Assembly (NCBI RefSeq): GCF_023101145.1
Contig: NZ_CP073714.1
Coordinates: forward strand, 620,001-684,000
Direction of reading: 5' to 3'
DNA length: 64,000 bases
Origin: Paenibacillus pabuli
GTDB taxonomy: Bacteria > Bacillota > Bacilli > Paenibacillales > Paenibacillaceae
In this document: positions 1-9,601 of the stretch, in pieces
Numbering within the stretch: position 1 is the first letter of the stretch
Layout of the letters: every line of letters starts with the position of its first letter
The notes under the pieces: generated by a model
Told to the model about the DNA's origin: nothing
Database searches by the model: none
The model's input: the letters and a program-made list of their open reading frames with translations, nothing else
Position numbers and translations under genes: made by a program

Positions 1-1
1 T

Positions 2-67
2 GGCTTTAACCTGCTCGGAGATGGTTTCCGTGATGTACTGGACCCAAGGTTGCGTTCGGGAAAATAG
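2..67 (+). CDS. ABC transporter permease, C-terminal end only
   Basis: Only the last 21 codons are in the window. They read GFNLLGDGFRDVLDPRLRSG plus a lysine before TAG, the usual end of DppC/OppC-type inner-membrane permeases, where a conserved Asn-Leu-Leu-Gly-Asp stretch precedes an Asp-Pro-Arg motif. The genes that follow are a family-5 binding protein and two peptide-type ATPases on the same strand, so this is very probably the second permease of one importer. Nothing upstream can be judged. Between it and the next gene (68-330) there is only an imperfect inverted repeat near 118-168 and no recognised gene. Confidence 0.85.
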   Translation, partial: GFNLLGDGFRDVLDPRLRSGK

Positions 68-330
68 AGGTGGATTACCATCTGCCTCTACAGAACCGAT
101 TCATAGATAGCTGGCTGGGGAACCGATTTGCGGGGAATGCCTTTCAATAAATGGCATGCGGGGTTCCATCACCAGCAGTAGGCAGATTAAATGCTGCTGC
201 GGTTGGTATCAGGAATATGAGTAAGTTACTTTCCGGGTACTGGTCCACACATTTACTTTGTCTAATAAAAGCTGCAACGTTTTACAGTATCGCATCATAA
301 AACTGGTTCAAAAAGGGGAGGAAACTAAAA

Positions 331-1914
331 ATGAAAAAGCTCAAATGGTTTTCTGCAATGATTGCTCTTACCGTTGTTCTTGGTGGCTGTGCCAGCAATG
401 CCAACCAGCAGCCTGCGGCATCCGGCTCAGGAGAGGAAACGAAACCTGCGCCAACATTGACGGTTGCTTACTCTGAGGGTGGAACCACGATGGACCCGGC
501 AGAGGCGAATGACCTGACCTCAGACACATTGGTACTGGCAACCTATGACCAGTTGGTAACCTACGGTGTCAAAACGGTGGATGGTGCTGACGTTGCCAAC
601 ACGGAGGATATTCAGCCGATGCTCGCCGAGAGCTGGGAAGTGTCTGATGACAATTTAACGTATACATTCAAAATGAAAAGCGGTCTGAAATTCCAAAGTG
701 GAAATCCGGTCAATGCGGATGCAGTTGTGTACTCTTTTGACCGTGTGGCGAAGTCCAGCTCCGGCAGTTTTCTTTACGGAATGGCCGACATCAAGAGCGT
801 GACCGCCAAGGACGACTCCACTGTCGAGATTGTGCTGAATAAAGCCAACCACATGTTCACCCAGATCATTGCCATGTATACCTTCTCCATTGTGGACCAG
901 AAGCTGGTCGAGGAAAAAGGTGACGATTATCTGAAAACAAATGCTGCCGGCTCAGGTCCGTTCACACTTGAAAAATGGGACCCGGCCAGTGAAGCGGTGT
1001 TCCAGGCCAATAACGACTACTGGCAGGGTGCACCGAAGCTTGGCAAAGTCACGCTGAAATTCACGAAGGAAGCCTCCAACCGTGTTCTGCTGCTGAACAA
1101 GAGTGACGTGGACATGGCGATCGAGATCCCTCCCAAAGATGTTGCGGCTTTGCAAGAAAACAGTAATTTAACCATCAAGTCGAACGCGAGTAACCGTATT
1201 TTGTTCTTCGCCATGAACAACAATGTCAAACCGTTTGATAATGAAAAAGTGCGTCAGGCCATCAACTATGCCATCCCTTATGACCAATTGATCAACGATG
1301 TTATGTACGGTCAGGCCAAAGAGATGAAAAGTGCTGTGGCAAGTAACACACCAGGTTTCACGGATGCAGGCTATGTGTACGAGTACAATCTGGACAAAGC
1401 CAAAGAATTGCTGAAAGAAGCAGGTTATGCGGAAGGGTTCAGCTTTGACTTTACCCTCGGTTCCGGATTTGACGATTGGGAGTATGATGCGGTACTGATT
1501 CAAGCGGAACTGGCCAAAATCGGTGTGAAAATGAACATCAACAAAGTGGCTCGTGCACAGTTCCTGGAACAGCAAAAAGAAGGAAACCTGGTCTCCTATA
1601 TTTCCAAATGGACCTCTTTTGTTAATGATCCTGGATACCACCTGGGCTTCCTGCTCTACGGCAAAGGTTCTTCCAACTACATTCACTACAACAATGCGGA
1701 CGTCAACAAGCTGTGGGAAGAAGCTGGCGCAGAGCCAGATCAGGCGAAACGAAACGAGCTGTACATGAAGGCACAGGAGATTATTACAACAGAAGCACCA
1801 TGGGCATATCTTTACGAATACAACCGGGTTGTCGGTATGAATAACAAGGTCAGCGGATACGTGTATTACCCGGATGAGGTTCTGCGTTTCTACCCGCTTA
1901 GCAAAGAGCAGTAA
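331..1914 (+). CDS. Peptide/nickel-type ABC transporter substrate-binding lipoprotein
   Basis: A 527-residue extracytoplasmic solute-binding protein of family 5 (DppE/OppA type), anchored to the membrane outer face. A short signal peptide ends in a lipobox Leu-Gly-Gly-Cys with Cys20 as the lipidated residue. The body has the usual family pattern: a DPAEANDLTS segment after the first strand, a W..SDDNLTYTFKM segment, and GSGPFTLEKW near the middle. A GGGGAGG ribosome site lies 8 nt before ATG. Its neighbours are a permease upstream and an M20 peptidase and two ATPases downstream, so it probably delivers a peptide or N-acylated amino acid that the peptidase then cleaves. The substrate cannot be read from sequence. 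Confidence 0.9.
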   Translation: MKKLKWFSAMIALTVVLGGCASNANQQPAASGSGEETKPAPTLTVAYSEGGTTMDPAEANDLTSDTLVLATYDQLVTYGVKTVDGADVANTEDIQPMLAESWEVSDDNLTYTFKMKSGLKFQSGNPVNADAVVYSFDRVAKSSSGSFLYGMADIKSVTAKDDSTVEIVLNKANHMFTQIIAMYTFSIVDQKLVEEKGDDYLKTNAAGSGPFTLEKWDPASEAVFQANNDYWQGAPKLGKVTLKFTKEASNRVLLLNKSDVDMAIEIPPKDVAALQENSNLTIKSNASNRILFFAMNNNVKPFDNEKVRQAINYAIPYDQLINDVMYGQAKEMKSAVASNTPGFTDAGYVYEYNLDKAKELLKEAGYAEGFSFDFTLGSGFDDWEYDAVLIQAELAKIGVKMNINKVARAQFLEQQKEGNLVSYISKWTSFVNDPGYHLGFLLYGKGSSNYIHYNNADVNKLWEEAGAEPDQAKRNELYMKAQEIITTEAPWAYLYEYNRVVGMNNKVSGYVYYPDEVLRFYPLSKEQ

Positions 1915-1930
1915 ACGAACAGGCGATTTG

Positions 1931-1954
1931 AGGACAGGCAGTCATGCCTGTCTT
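1931..1954 (+). promoter_or_regulatory. Intercistronic hairpin after the binding-protein gene
   Basis: GACAGGCA (1933-1940), a GTCA loop and TGCCTGTC (1945-1952) form a perfect 8-bp stem, extended by an A-U and a G-U pair. No T-run follows, so it is not a classical terminator. Such hairpins behind binding-protein genes often protect the upstream mRNA and keep the binder in excess over the other subunits. That role is inferred. Confidence 0.55.
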
Positions 1955-2008
1955 CTGACGATTCGTACTGACCACAATACAGCCAATATTGAAAGGAGCC
2001 TGAACAGG

Positions 2009-3346
2009 ATGGATTGGAAACAGAAGGTACTTGATGCAATCGAGGAAGGCCAGGATGAATTACTGGAGCTCTGTTCACAACTGATTCGTTTTCCGACGGA
2101 GAACCCTCCGGGTGATTCGCGTGAGATTAGTGCTTTTATTATCGAATATTTGCATCAGGCCGGAATCGACACGAAAGTGCATGCGGCAACGGAAACGATG
2201 TTTAACCTGATCTCCACGTTGAACGGACAAGGCGCAGGTAAATCAGATAAACATCTGATTTTCTGTGGACATACGGACGTTGTGCCAGCCGGGGATCTTT
2301 CCCGTTGGGAGTTTGATCCGTTCTGCGGCGAAATCAAGGACGGTTACATGCTTGGCCGCGGGGCATCCGACATGAAAGGCGGGCTTGCAGGCCTGATTTA
2401 TGCAACGGCTATTTTGGCGAAGCTGGGTGTACCTTTGCGCGGTGATCTGTCATTGATGATTGTTCCGGATGAAGAAACAGGCGGCGATCTGGGAGTGCCG
2501 TGGGTTCTGGAACGTGGTCTCGCAACAGGAACTGCCGCTGTAATTGCTGAACCTTCCAGCCCGCTTCATCCAACGATTGGACAGAAGGGAAGCTGCTGGT
2601 TCGAATTTACGGTAGAAGGCACACCAGGTCATGGCAGTCTGCAGCCGATTGTAGGAGATAATGCCATTGTGAAGGCGACAAAAGGGATCGAAGCATTGCA
2701 GCGGCTGTGGGACATCAAGCCGGATATCCCGGAGGAAGTAAAAGATATCATCCGCATCTCGCAGGAGTATGCGCGTGACCGTGAACAGGCAGGGCTTGCC
2801 TATCAGGTATTCGACCATGTCACAGTAAATATCGGTTCGATTCAGGGTGGAACCAAGGTGAATGTGGTGGCGGATCGGTGCACTGTTCAGGTGGACTCCC
2901 GCGTTCCATTTGGCGTGGATTACCGAGATGTATTGGACCGCGCCCGCTCGCTTCTGCTTGAAGCAGGAATCGAGTCGGAATTGAAGCCGTTTGGATTCCA
3001 GGGCAACGCAAACTGGACTCCACCCCATGAACCGATCGTTAGCCAACTGGTGGAAAGTATTAGCGAAGTCAGCGGTGAAGAGGCATATGGTGTGCTGCAA
3101 TGGGCCTCCAGCGATGCGCGTCATTTCCGCAATCATCACATTCCGGTATTGCAATATGGTCCGGCTGAGCTGTCCACGATACACAATTTTAACGAAAAAG
3201 CACCCGTATGGCAGATTATCCAGTGTGCCAAAGTGTATGCGCTGAGCGCACTTAAATATTTGGGTGTGGAAGGCATGGATGATGATACGTCATTGAAGGA
3301 TGTAGAAGGAGCGTCTTCTGAAGAAGCTGCAACGTCCAAACGCTAA
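2009..3346 (+). CDS. M20 family metallopeptidase (ArgE/DapE/CPG2-like)
   Basis: A 445-residue cytoplasmic di-metal hydrolase. Metal-site motifs are visible in order: CGHTDVVPAGD, GRGASDMKGG, PDEETGG with the general-base glutamate, AEPS, and a late His in STIHNFNE. A dimerisation (lid) domain sits between them. The reading frame is open from 1874, but AAAGGAGCC lies just upstream of the ATG at 2009 and homology-like sequence begins there, so that start is chosen. It sits between the binder and the ATPase genes of one operon. Likely substrates are N-acyl amino acids or short peptides imported by the transporter; the specificity is inferred from context. Confidence 0.85.
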   Translation: MDWKQKVLDAIEEGQDELLELCSQLIRFPTENPPGDSREISAFIIEYLHQAGIDTKVHAATETMFNLISTLNGQGAGKSDKHLIFCGHTDVVPAGDLSRWEFDPFCGEIKDGYMLGRGASDMKGGLAGLIYATAILAKLGVPLRGDLSLMIVPDEETGGDLGVPWVLERGLATGTAAVIAEPSSPLHPTIGQKGSCWFEFTVEGTPGHGSLQPIVGDNAIVKATKGIEALQRLWDIKPDIPEEVKDIIRISQEYARDREQAGLAYQVFDHVTVNIGSIQGGTKVNVVADRCTVQVDSRVPFGVDYRDVLDRARSLLLEAGIESELKPFGFQGNANWTPPHEPIVSQLVESISEVSGEEAYGVLQWASSDARHFRNHHIPVLQYGPAELSTIHNFNEKAPVWQIIQCAKVYALSALKYLGVEGMDDDTSLKDVEGASSEEAATSKR

Positions 3347-3457
3347 TCCTTCTTCGCAGAGAGAGGCGATGGTGGAACCAGGCTGGACAACAGCACAGCA
3401 GGGACATGTGAATGCAGACAGAAGATTCAGAACGTAATGGTATGGGAGGGGAACAAC

Positions 3458-4435
3458 ATGACTGCACTGCTCGAAGTTTCGGATTTGCGGACGGAGTTCA
3501 TAACGGATGCAGGCGTCATCCGTGCTGTGGACGGAATCAGTCTTTCGATACAGCAGGGAGAGACACTGGGTATTGTCGGAGAGTCTGGATGCGGGAAAAG
3601 TATTACATCATTATCGATCATGCAGCTGCTTCCCAAGAAGATCGGCCGTGTGGCATCAGGAGAAGTCCGCTTCCAGGGAAAAGACATGCTTAAGCTGTCC
3701 GGGCGGGAAATTCGCCGTATTCGGGGGAACCGAATGGCCATGATCTTTCAGGAGCCGATGACCTCGCTCAATCCGGTATTCAAGATCGGCAAACAAATCT
3801 CGGAAGCGGCACGATACCATCTGAAGCTGGGCAAAAAAGAGGCTTGGGCACGGTCGGTTGAGATGCTGCGCAAAGTCGGCATTCCCCGTCCCGACAAAAT
3901 TGCAGACCAATACCCGCACCAGCTCTCCGGCGGCATGCGCCAGCGGGTGATGATTGCCATGGCGATGGTATGCAGCCCGCAGCTGCTCATCGCGGATGAA
4001 CCAACAACAGCCCTGGATGTCACCATCCAGGCACAGATTCTGGACTTGATGCGTGACCTCCAGCAGACAGAGAATATGGCCATCATGATGATCACTCATG
4101 ATCTCGGCGTCGTGGCAGAGATGTGTGATCGTGTCATGGTGATGTATGCCGGACAAGTGGTGGAAGAGACGGATGTCAAAACCCTTTTTGCCGATCCGAA
4201 GCATCCCTACACCCGTGGTTTGCTGGCTTCACTGCCACAGCTTGCGGGAGATCAGGATCGTCTTCAATCCATTCCAGGTCAGGTACCGAATCCGGCTCAT
4301 ATGCCGTCCGGTTGCCGTTTTGCCCCGCGTTGTCCGGTAAAAGAAGCGCGGTGCGAGACGATACAACCCGAATTACTGGAGACAGCACCAAGTCATAGCT
4401 GCCGCTGTCTGCTGCAACAGGAGGGGATTATATGA
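3458..4435 (+). CDS. Oligopeptide/dipeptide ABC transporter ATPase, OppD/DppD type
   Basis: A 325-residue cytoplasmic ATPase that energises the importer. It shows Walker A GESGCGKS, the Q-loop region [11 protein letters not shown], signature LSGGMRQR, Walker [13 protein letters not shown] and switch His in ITHDLG. The C-terminal extension has the Cys-rich [14 protein letters not shown] segment typical of the OppD/OppF subfamily, where it can bind an Fe-S cluster. The ORF opens at 3437, but GGGAGGGG lies 7-8 nt before ATG 3458, which gives the normal OppD N-terminus. The stop overlaps the next start by 4 nt, so translation is coupled. Confidence 0.92.
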   Translation: MTALLEVSDLRTEFITDAGVIRAVDGISLSIQQGETLGIVGESGCGKSITSLSIMQLLPKKIGRVASGEVRFQGKDMLKLSGREIRRIRGNRMAMIFQEPMTSLNPVFKIGKQISEAARYHLKLGKKEAWARSVEMLRKVGIPRPDKIADQYPHQLSGGMRQRVMIAMAMVCSPQLLIADEPTTALDVTIQAQILDLMRDLQQTENMAIMMITHDLGVVAEMCDRVMVMYAGQVVEETDVKTLFADPKHPYTRGLLASLPQLAGDQDRLQSIPGQVPNPAHMPSGCRFAPRCPVKEARCETIQPELLETAPSHSCRCLLQQEGII

Positions 4436-5400
4436 GTGCCATATTGGAAGTCAGAAACCTCAAGAAGCATTATCCCATTCGCAAAGGTCTGTTCTCCAAA
4501 CAGGTCGGTGCCGTCAAGGCCGTCGATGGTGTCACGCTGTCCGTGGAGCACGGGGAAACACTCGCCGTAGTTGGGGAGTCCGGCTGCGGAAAATCCACCA
4601 CGGGGCGTGCGATTCTGCGTCTGATTGAGCCGACGGATGGCGAGGTGTTCTTCGAAGGCAAGGATGTACGGAAGCTGCCGCCAGAAGAGCTTCGCCGTTT
4701 CCGAACCGACATGCAGATGGTGTTCCAGGATCCGTATGCCTCACTCGATCCGCGCTGGACGGTACAGCGTACACTGGAGGAGCCGCTGGTCACCCACCAC
4801 AATCTGGGCAAAAAAGAGTTGAAAAGCCGAATTGAAGAACTGATGGAAGTGGTCGGATTATCTCCCTATCAGGCTCACCGCTTTCCGCATGAATTCTCGG
4901 GTGGGCAACGTCAACGGATCGGGATTGCCCGTGCTCTTGCTTTGAACCCCAAGTTCATTGTGTGTGACGAGCCAGTGTCAGCGCTGGATGTGTCCATTCA
5001 GGCACAGGTACTGAACCTGATGCAGGATCTCCAGGAACAATTCGGGCTGACATATATGTTCATCTCTCATGACTTATCCGTCGTCAAGTTCATCAGTGAT
5101 CGTGTAGCTGTTATGTATCTGGGCAAAGTGGTCGAGCTTGCACCCACATCCGAGCTGTTCACCGAGGCGCTGCATCCATATACAAAAGCACTGATGTCCG
5201 CTGTTCCGGTTCCTGATCCGAGTGTGCAAAAAGAACGGATCGTCCTGGGCGGAGATGTACCCAATCCGGAAAATCCGCCATCTGGCTGTACATTTCATAC
5301 CCGCTGTCCGTATGTGAAGGACGAGTGCCGATCCGTTATCCCGGAGCTGCGGGAGATTTCACCAGGACGTCAGGTGGCCTGTCATTTGTATCAGGGATAG
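4432..5400 (+). CDS. Oligopeptide/dipeptide ABC transporter ATPase, OppF/DppF type
   Basis: A 322-residue partner ATPase of the preceding protein. Motifs: Walker [22 protein letters not shown], signature FSGGQRQR, Walker [13 protein letters not shown], switch FISHDLS. The tail [16 protein letters not shown] is the OppF cysteine motif. It starts inside the stop of the upstream gene (ATGA overlap), with AGGAGGGG before it. It is the last gene of the operon, followed by a terminator at 5412. With the permeases and lipoprotein it would form a peptide-class importer. Confidence 0.92.
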   Translation: MSAILEVRNLKKHYPIRKGLFSKQVGAVKAVDGVTLSVEHGETLAVVGESGCGKSTTGRAILRLIEPTDGEVFFEGKDVRKLPPEELRRFRTDMQMVFQDPYASLDPRWTVQRTLEEPLVTHHNLGKKELKSRIEELMEVVGLSPYQAHRFPHEFSGGQRQRIGIARALALNPKFIVCDEPVSALDVSIQAQVLNLMQDLQEQFGLTYMFISHDLSVVKFISDRVAVMYLGKVVELAPTSELFTEALHPYTKALMSAVPVPDPSVQKERIVLGGDVPNPENPPSGCTFHTRCPYVKDECRSVIPELREISPGRQVACHLYQG

Positions 5401-5411
5401 ATTGAAATCGC

Positions 5412-5446
5412 GACCCTTTCCGTATTCCATCGGTGAGGGTCTTTTT
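5412..5446 (+). terminator. Rho-independent terminator of the peptide importer operon
   Basis: GACCCT (5412-5417) pairs with AGGGTC (5436-5441) and is followed directly by five T. It lies 12 nt after the OppF stop. Confidence 0.75.
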
Positions 5447-5497
5447 GTCATCTTTGTCTTTTCAATTTCTGAAAAAGATACGATGTATTAAGAAGGG

Positions 5498-5525
5498 TAA
5501 AAATTTCTCTTGTTTCAACCGATAT
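5498..5525 (+). promoter_or_regulatory. SigD-like (flagellar/chemotaxis sigma) promoter
   Basis: TAAA at 5498-5501, a 16-nt spacer, then ACCGATAT at 5518-5525. The B. subtilis SigD consensus is TAAA, about 15 nt, GCCGATAA, so six of eight -10 positions match. A TATAAT overlaps at 5523-5528, but no good -35 stands 17 nt before it. The next gene is a chemotaxis CheW protein, which fits SigD control. Confidence 0.5.
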
Positions 5526-5615
5526 AATCACAGAGAATGCAACATGAAATGTGATAATTCATGATTAATATGATTAATAAAGAAGCTTCTTACTGAGACT
5601 GAAAACAAGAAGGGT

Positions 5616-6068
5616 ATGAAAACATCTATGGATGAGGAAGTTCAAGTTCAATACATTAATTTCTCGGTTGGCAATCAGATTTGTGCGCTTCGTATTGATG
5701 AAGTTCATGAAATTATCAAAATGCTCCCTGTAACCACCGTTCCTTTTGGGAGTCCTGAGATTAAAGGCTTTACACCCTTGTACGGTAAAGTGGTTTCCGT
5801 TGTGAGTGTACGTGTCCTCCTGGGTATGCCTGACGAAGAGCCAACACCTTCCACACGCATTATCGTGGTGCCTTACCACGACCATTATGTGCCGCTGGTA
5901 GTTGATTCCGTGGATTCCGTGGTGATGTATGATCGGTTTGAAGAGCCCACGGAAGAATATCGTCGTTACACAACTGGAATATTCAAGGAAATCGCACACA
6001 ATGATGATCATGAGGCCGGTATTCTTAATCTGGATGTATTGCTCGGTAATTTAACCAAATCACAGTAA
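5616..6068 (+). CDS. CheW-like chemotaxis coupling protein
   Basis: A 150-residue cytoplasmic protein consisting of one CheW domain. In the family it bridges chemoreceptors and the CheA kinase. The first half has the pattern FSVGNQICALRIDEVHEII, followed by the conserved turn GSPEIKGFTPLYGKVVSV, which replaces the usual R-G-K loop with Y-G-K. It stands alone, away from any visible che or flagellar cluster, flanked by terminators on both sides and preceded by a SigD-like promoter. ATG 5616 has its Shine-Dalgarno almost touching it; ATG 5628 (146 residues) with GAAGGG about 13 nt upstream is an equally possible start. Confidence 0.85.
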   Translation: MKTSMDEEVQVQYINFSVGNQICALRIDEVHEIIKMLPVTTVPFGSPEIKGFTPLYGKVVSVVSVRVLLGMPDEEPTPSTRIIVVPYHDHYVPLVVDSVDSVVMYDRFEEPTEEYRRYTTGIFKEIAHNDDHEAGILNLDVLLGNLTKSQ

Positions 6069-6119
6069 ATGTAACTCTGAAATATGATAACCAAAGCCAA
6101 AAACCGTCTGATTATGAAG

Positions 6120-6157
6120 ATGCTCCTTATCCCTTTTTGGGGATGAGGAGCATTTTT
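6120..6157 (+). terminator. Terminator after cheW-like gene
   Basis: ATGCTCCTTATCCC (6120-6133) pairs with GGGATGAGGAGCAT (6140-6153) around a short T-rich loop, followed by a T-run. Confidence 0.8.
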
Positions 6158-6345
6158 CAGTGTGAACATTCTATCCTTGATTGAATGATGTGGGGAACAG
6201 GAAAAACGGGAAAAGATATATATTCAGGTACAGATCAGAGAGGGAAGGGTTAAAAGAAGCACTTTTTATGCGTAAAAGTTTTTAAATCCGAGCATTTTCG
6301 TATATGATGGAGAGTAACAATGCGAAGGGATGACGGGAGACTGTA

Positions 6346-9300
6346 ATGATGCAATCGCTGTATGGAGTATGGCTTGGTGACGTATTTTTTTGTTTTTCCG
6401 GTGAAACATCGGAGCCGCGTGTGGATGCGTGGAGCCACGTGGTACGGAAGCTGAATTTTGGCGACGGGGGTCGTCTGTTTCAGCCTGCCGCTCTGCGCCT
6501 TGCAGAGCTTCGTTGGCCCAATCCGATGCGTAATGCCGCGGAAGCGAAGGGTACGAAGCGGCGTCCATTGCTCGGACGGACGTTAGAAGGGCTCGCAATC
6601 TCGCCCAAAGATACATTCAAGCTTCTTCTTCATTGGGACGAAAGTATATTGAATGCGGCAGGAATTCAGGCTGGAGAAGAGATTCGCTACTGGGTAAAAG
6701 CAGCACAGTTTACACAGGAACTGCTGCTGCGCGGAGAATTTGCTCCTTCTGCTGAGTTTGCGGCCAAGACGGGTGCGCGCCGCCGCACCGGACAGGAAAC
6801 GCTGACAGGTGTATGGCGTCCGCGTTTGTTGCAAGAAGTGGATGTGGAGCGATTCCGAGAGTTGGCGGAATCCATGCCGCCAATTGGATTATCTGCTCCG
6901 GGAGCATACGCTTCTTCTGAACCGGAATCACGGGAAGAGGCGGGAGCGGCAGTACTGTTTTCATTTATGAGCGGAATGGTTCATGCGGTTGTCACGGGTG
7001 AGATGGAAGGCATGGACAGTGAATTATCTCGTTACCGCACCCCATTCAGGCGTGGGTCCTCTCCGGTAACAGAGATGTGGTGGAATAGTTTAATCTCGAT
7101 GTTCCGCCCAGTCACGGTGCAGGGCCCAACGGATGAAATGGCGGAACTCATTGGCACACTGCAAGAAGCTGGTGGAACAGCGATGCCCGTCATAGGCATT
7201 GAAGAGACAGTACCGACAGAAGGTCAACTGAAGTTGGTACTGAGGCTCGAACCGCCTCTGGGTGAGCATGAAACATTGTGGGGAATTACTTTCTGGGTAG
7301 ACAGTGAGCAGGAAGTGGGTCTGAGATTGCCTGCGCGCACGATCTGGGCGCACCCGGAACAGGATCTGGAGCGTGGCAAAGTGCGTTATAGTTCAGCTGC
7401 AGAACAGCTCCTTATGGCGCTGGGGCATGCATCAGAACTGGCACCAGAACTGGAAACGGCGCTTCTTCATGCACGTCCGGAAGGAATGAAGCTGGAGCAG
7501 CAGGCCTTTTTTGAATTTTTGACCTATGCTGTGCCTCGTCTGCAGAAGGCGGGAGTAACCGTGTTAATGCCCTCCCGCTGGAGCCGTGCAGGGAAACGCC
7601 GTGCCGGATTGCGTCTGCAAATGCTCAATCGTGGAACGGAAAGACCGCTTGGGGCCCCGTCTGCGCTGGGCATGGAGCAGCTGGTTGCTTTTAAGGCGGA
7701 ACCGATGCTGGACGGCAAACCGGTCACGGCGGAGGAACTGGCTGCCCTTGCGGAAGCAACGGTGCCTTATGTGATGTTCCGCGGCGAATGGATTGAAGTG
7801 GATACAAAAGAAATTCGCCAGGTTTTGCGTTATATGAAGAAAGAGGAAGAACAATATATGCCTCTCTCCGAATGGCTGCATCTGGCAGCTGAAGAAGGCG
7901 AAGATACCGCATGGAAGGGGCTTTCCGTCTTTGGTGCGGAATCCGAGGGATTACTTTCCTTTCTGCTTGACGGACAGGTGCTCCGCAGCATTGAGCCGCG
8001 TCAGGTTCCGGCAGAGCTGCATGGCGAGTTGAGACCTTATCAGGAGCGAGGGTACCAATGGTTATCCGCGATGCGTGAGCTTGGGTTCGGCGTATGTCTC
8101 GCCGATGATATGGGGCTGGGTAAGACGATTCAGGTCATTACCTGCCTACTGGACCTGAAACATGAGGAACAACAAGCCGCGGCTGAGGAAGCGCGCGAGC
8201 ACGAAGCATTTATGGGAATGGGAGAGCTGTCCACGAACGGTAAGCAGCCGAATGCCCAAGACGTACATCTGCCAGCACTTATTGTGTGCCCTACCTCGCT
8301 GCTTGGGAACTGGCAGCGTGAACTGAAGCGGTTTGCCCCGAATCTGTCGTTATATATTCATCATGGAGGACAACGATTGCATGGCAATGCGTTTCAGGCG
8401 GAAGCGCAGTCCCATGATATAGTACTGACGACCTACCATCTGGCTGGCCGGGATGGCCCGGATCTGGCTTCGCTGCACTGGTCTACCGTTGTGCTGGATG
8501 AGGCGCAGTATATTAAAAATTACCGTACGAAGCAAGCGCAAAGCGTGATGCGTCTGTCCACGCCGCATCGCATCGCAATGACGGGGACGCCGGTGGAGAA
8601 TCGACTAAGCGAGCTGTGGTCCATTTTCCAATTCCTTAATCCGGGTTATCTGGGTACGGCTTCTTCATTCCGCCAGCGGTATACCGGATTGGGCCCCTCT
8701 GAAGAAAACGCAGCCTCTTTGCGTGAGCTTCATCGGCTTGTATCGCCTTTTATGCTGCGCAGGCTGAAAAGTGATCCGGATATCCGCAAGGACCTGCCGG
8801 AGAAGCTGGAGCTAAAATCCTATTGTTCCCTGACGCCAGAGCAGACGGTTCTGTATCAGCGTGTGGTGGACGATCTGATGGGTGGATTGGATGGCCGGAA
8901 TGGTATCGCTCGTAAGGGGATTGTTTTGTCATCACTGACCAAGTTGAAGCAGATCTGTGACCATCCGGTGCTGGCGGATAGCAACCGGAAGGAACATGGC
9001 AAGGCTGAGGCTTCAGGGAAAATGGAACGACTGCTGGAACTGGTGGATGCGATTCGCGACAACGGGGAGTCTGCGCTGATTTTCACCCAATATGTGGCGA
9101 TGGGGGAACTGCTCGTCTCCCGGCTTACACAGCGGTATGAGGAGGAACCATATTTCCTGCATGGCGGTGTGTCGAAGGCGCAAAGGGATGATATGGTGGA
9201 AACCTTCCAAAAAGGAGAGGGGCCATCCTTATTTGTCCTGTCTCTTCGTGCGGGTGGGGTAGGCTTGAATCTGACTCGTGCCAGTCATGTCATTCACTAC

Positions 9301-9549
9301 GATCGCTGGTGGAATCCTGCGGTGGAGAACCAGGCGACAGACAGGGTATTCCGGATTGGGCAGAATCGCAACGTACAAGTGCATAAGCTGATCTGCCAGG
9401 GTACTCTGGAGGAACGGATTGATGAGCTGATTGAGAGTAAAAAAGCACTTTCTGAGCAAGTCGTCGGTTCTGGTGAGAACTGGTTGACCGAAATGTCGGA
9501 TGATGAGCTGCGGGGCCTGATCTCGCTTCAGGGCGAGACCTGGCTGTAG
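6346..9549 (+). CDS. SNF2-family DEAD/DEAH helicase-like protein (YwqA-like)
   Basis: A 1067-residue ATP-dependent DNA translocase. The N-terminal 540 residues match the SNF2-associated region seen in Firmicute members (DUF3670 type, inferred from layout). The motor has Walker A LADDMGLGKTIQ around residues 586-597, the DEAQ box near 718-721, MTGTPVENRLSELW, and motif V/VI region GGVGLNLTRASHV...RVFRIGQ. GGGAG lies 6 nt before ATG 6346. It overlaps nothing and is followed 52 nt later by a SWIM-finger gene, the same pairing as ywqA-ywqB in B. subtilis. The biological role of such pairs is unsettled; DNA repair or chromatin-like remodelling is assumed. Confidence 0.9.
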   Translation: MMQSLYGVWLGDVFFCFSGETSEPRVDAWSHVVRKLNFGDGGRLFQPAALRLAELRWPNPMRNAAEAKGTKRRPLLGRTLEGLAISPKDTFKLLLHWDESILNAAGIQAGEEIRYWVKAAQFTQELLLRGEFAPSAEFAAKTGARRRTGQETLTGVWRPRLLQEVDVERFRELAESMPPIGLSAPGAYASSEPESREEAGAAVLFSFMSGMVHAVVTGEMEGMDSELSRYRTPFRRGSSPVTEMWWNSLISMFRPVTVQGPTDEMAELIGTLQEAGGTAMPVIGIEETVPTEGQLKLVLRLEPPLGEHETLWGITFWVDSEQEVGLRLPARTIWAHPEQDLERGKVRYSSAAEQLLMALGHASELAPELETALLHARPEGMKLEQQAFFEFLTYAVPRLQKAGVTVLMPSRWSRAGKRRAGLRLQMLNRGTERPLGAPSALGMEQLVAFKAEPMLDGKPVTAEELAALAEATVPYVMFRGEWIEVDTKEIRQVLRYMKKEEEQYMPLSEWLHLAAEEGEDTAWKGLSVFGAESEGLLSFLLDGQVLRSIEPRQVPAELHGELRPYQERGYQWLSAMRELGFGVCLADDMGLGKTIQVITCLLDLKHEEQQAAAEEAREHEAFMGMGELSTNGKQPNAQDVHLPALIVCPTSLLGNWQRELKRFAPNLSLYIHHGGQRLHGNAFQAEAQSHDIVLTTYHLAGRDGPDLASLHWSTVVLDEAQYIKNYRTKQAQSVMRLSTPHRIAMTGTPVENRLSELWSIFQFLNPGYLGTASSFRQRYTGLGPSEENAASLRELHRLVSPFMLRRLKSDPDIRKDLPEKLELKSYCSLTPEQTVLYQRVVDDLMGGLDGRNGIARKGIVLSSLTKLKQICDHPVLADSNRKEHGKAEASGKMERLLELVDAIRDNGESALIFTQYVAMGELLVSRLTQRYEEEPYFLHGGVSKAQRDDMVETFQKGEGPSLFVLSLRAGGVGLNLTRASHVIHYDRWWNPAVENQATDRVFRIGQNRNVQVHKLICQGTLEERIDELIESKKALSEQVVGSGENWLTEMSDDELRGLISLQGETWL

Positions 9550-9601
9550 GCTTCGAGATGAACAATGAATGCAAAATATGGTGACAGGAAGGGGGATTGT
9601 T

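Noticed and set aside
5504..5528. Standard sigma-A promoter at TATAAT 5523
   Set aside because: No acceptable -35 at 16-18 nt; the overlapping SigD-like pattern fits the gene better.
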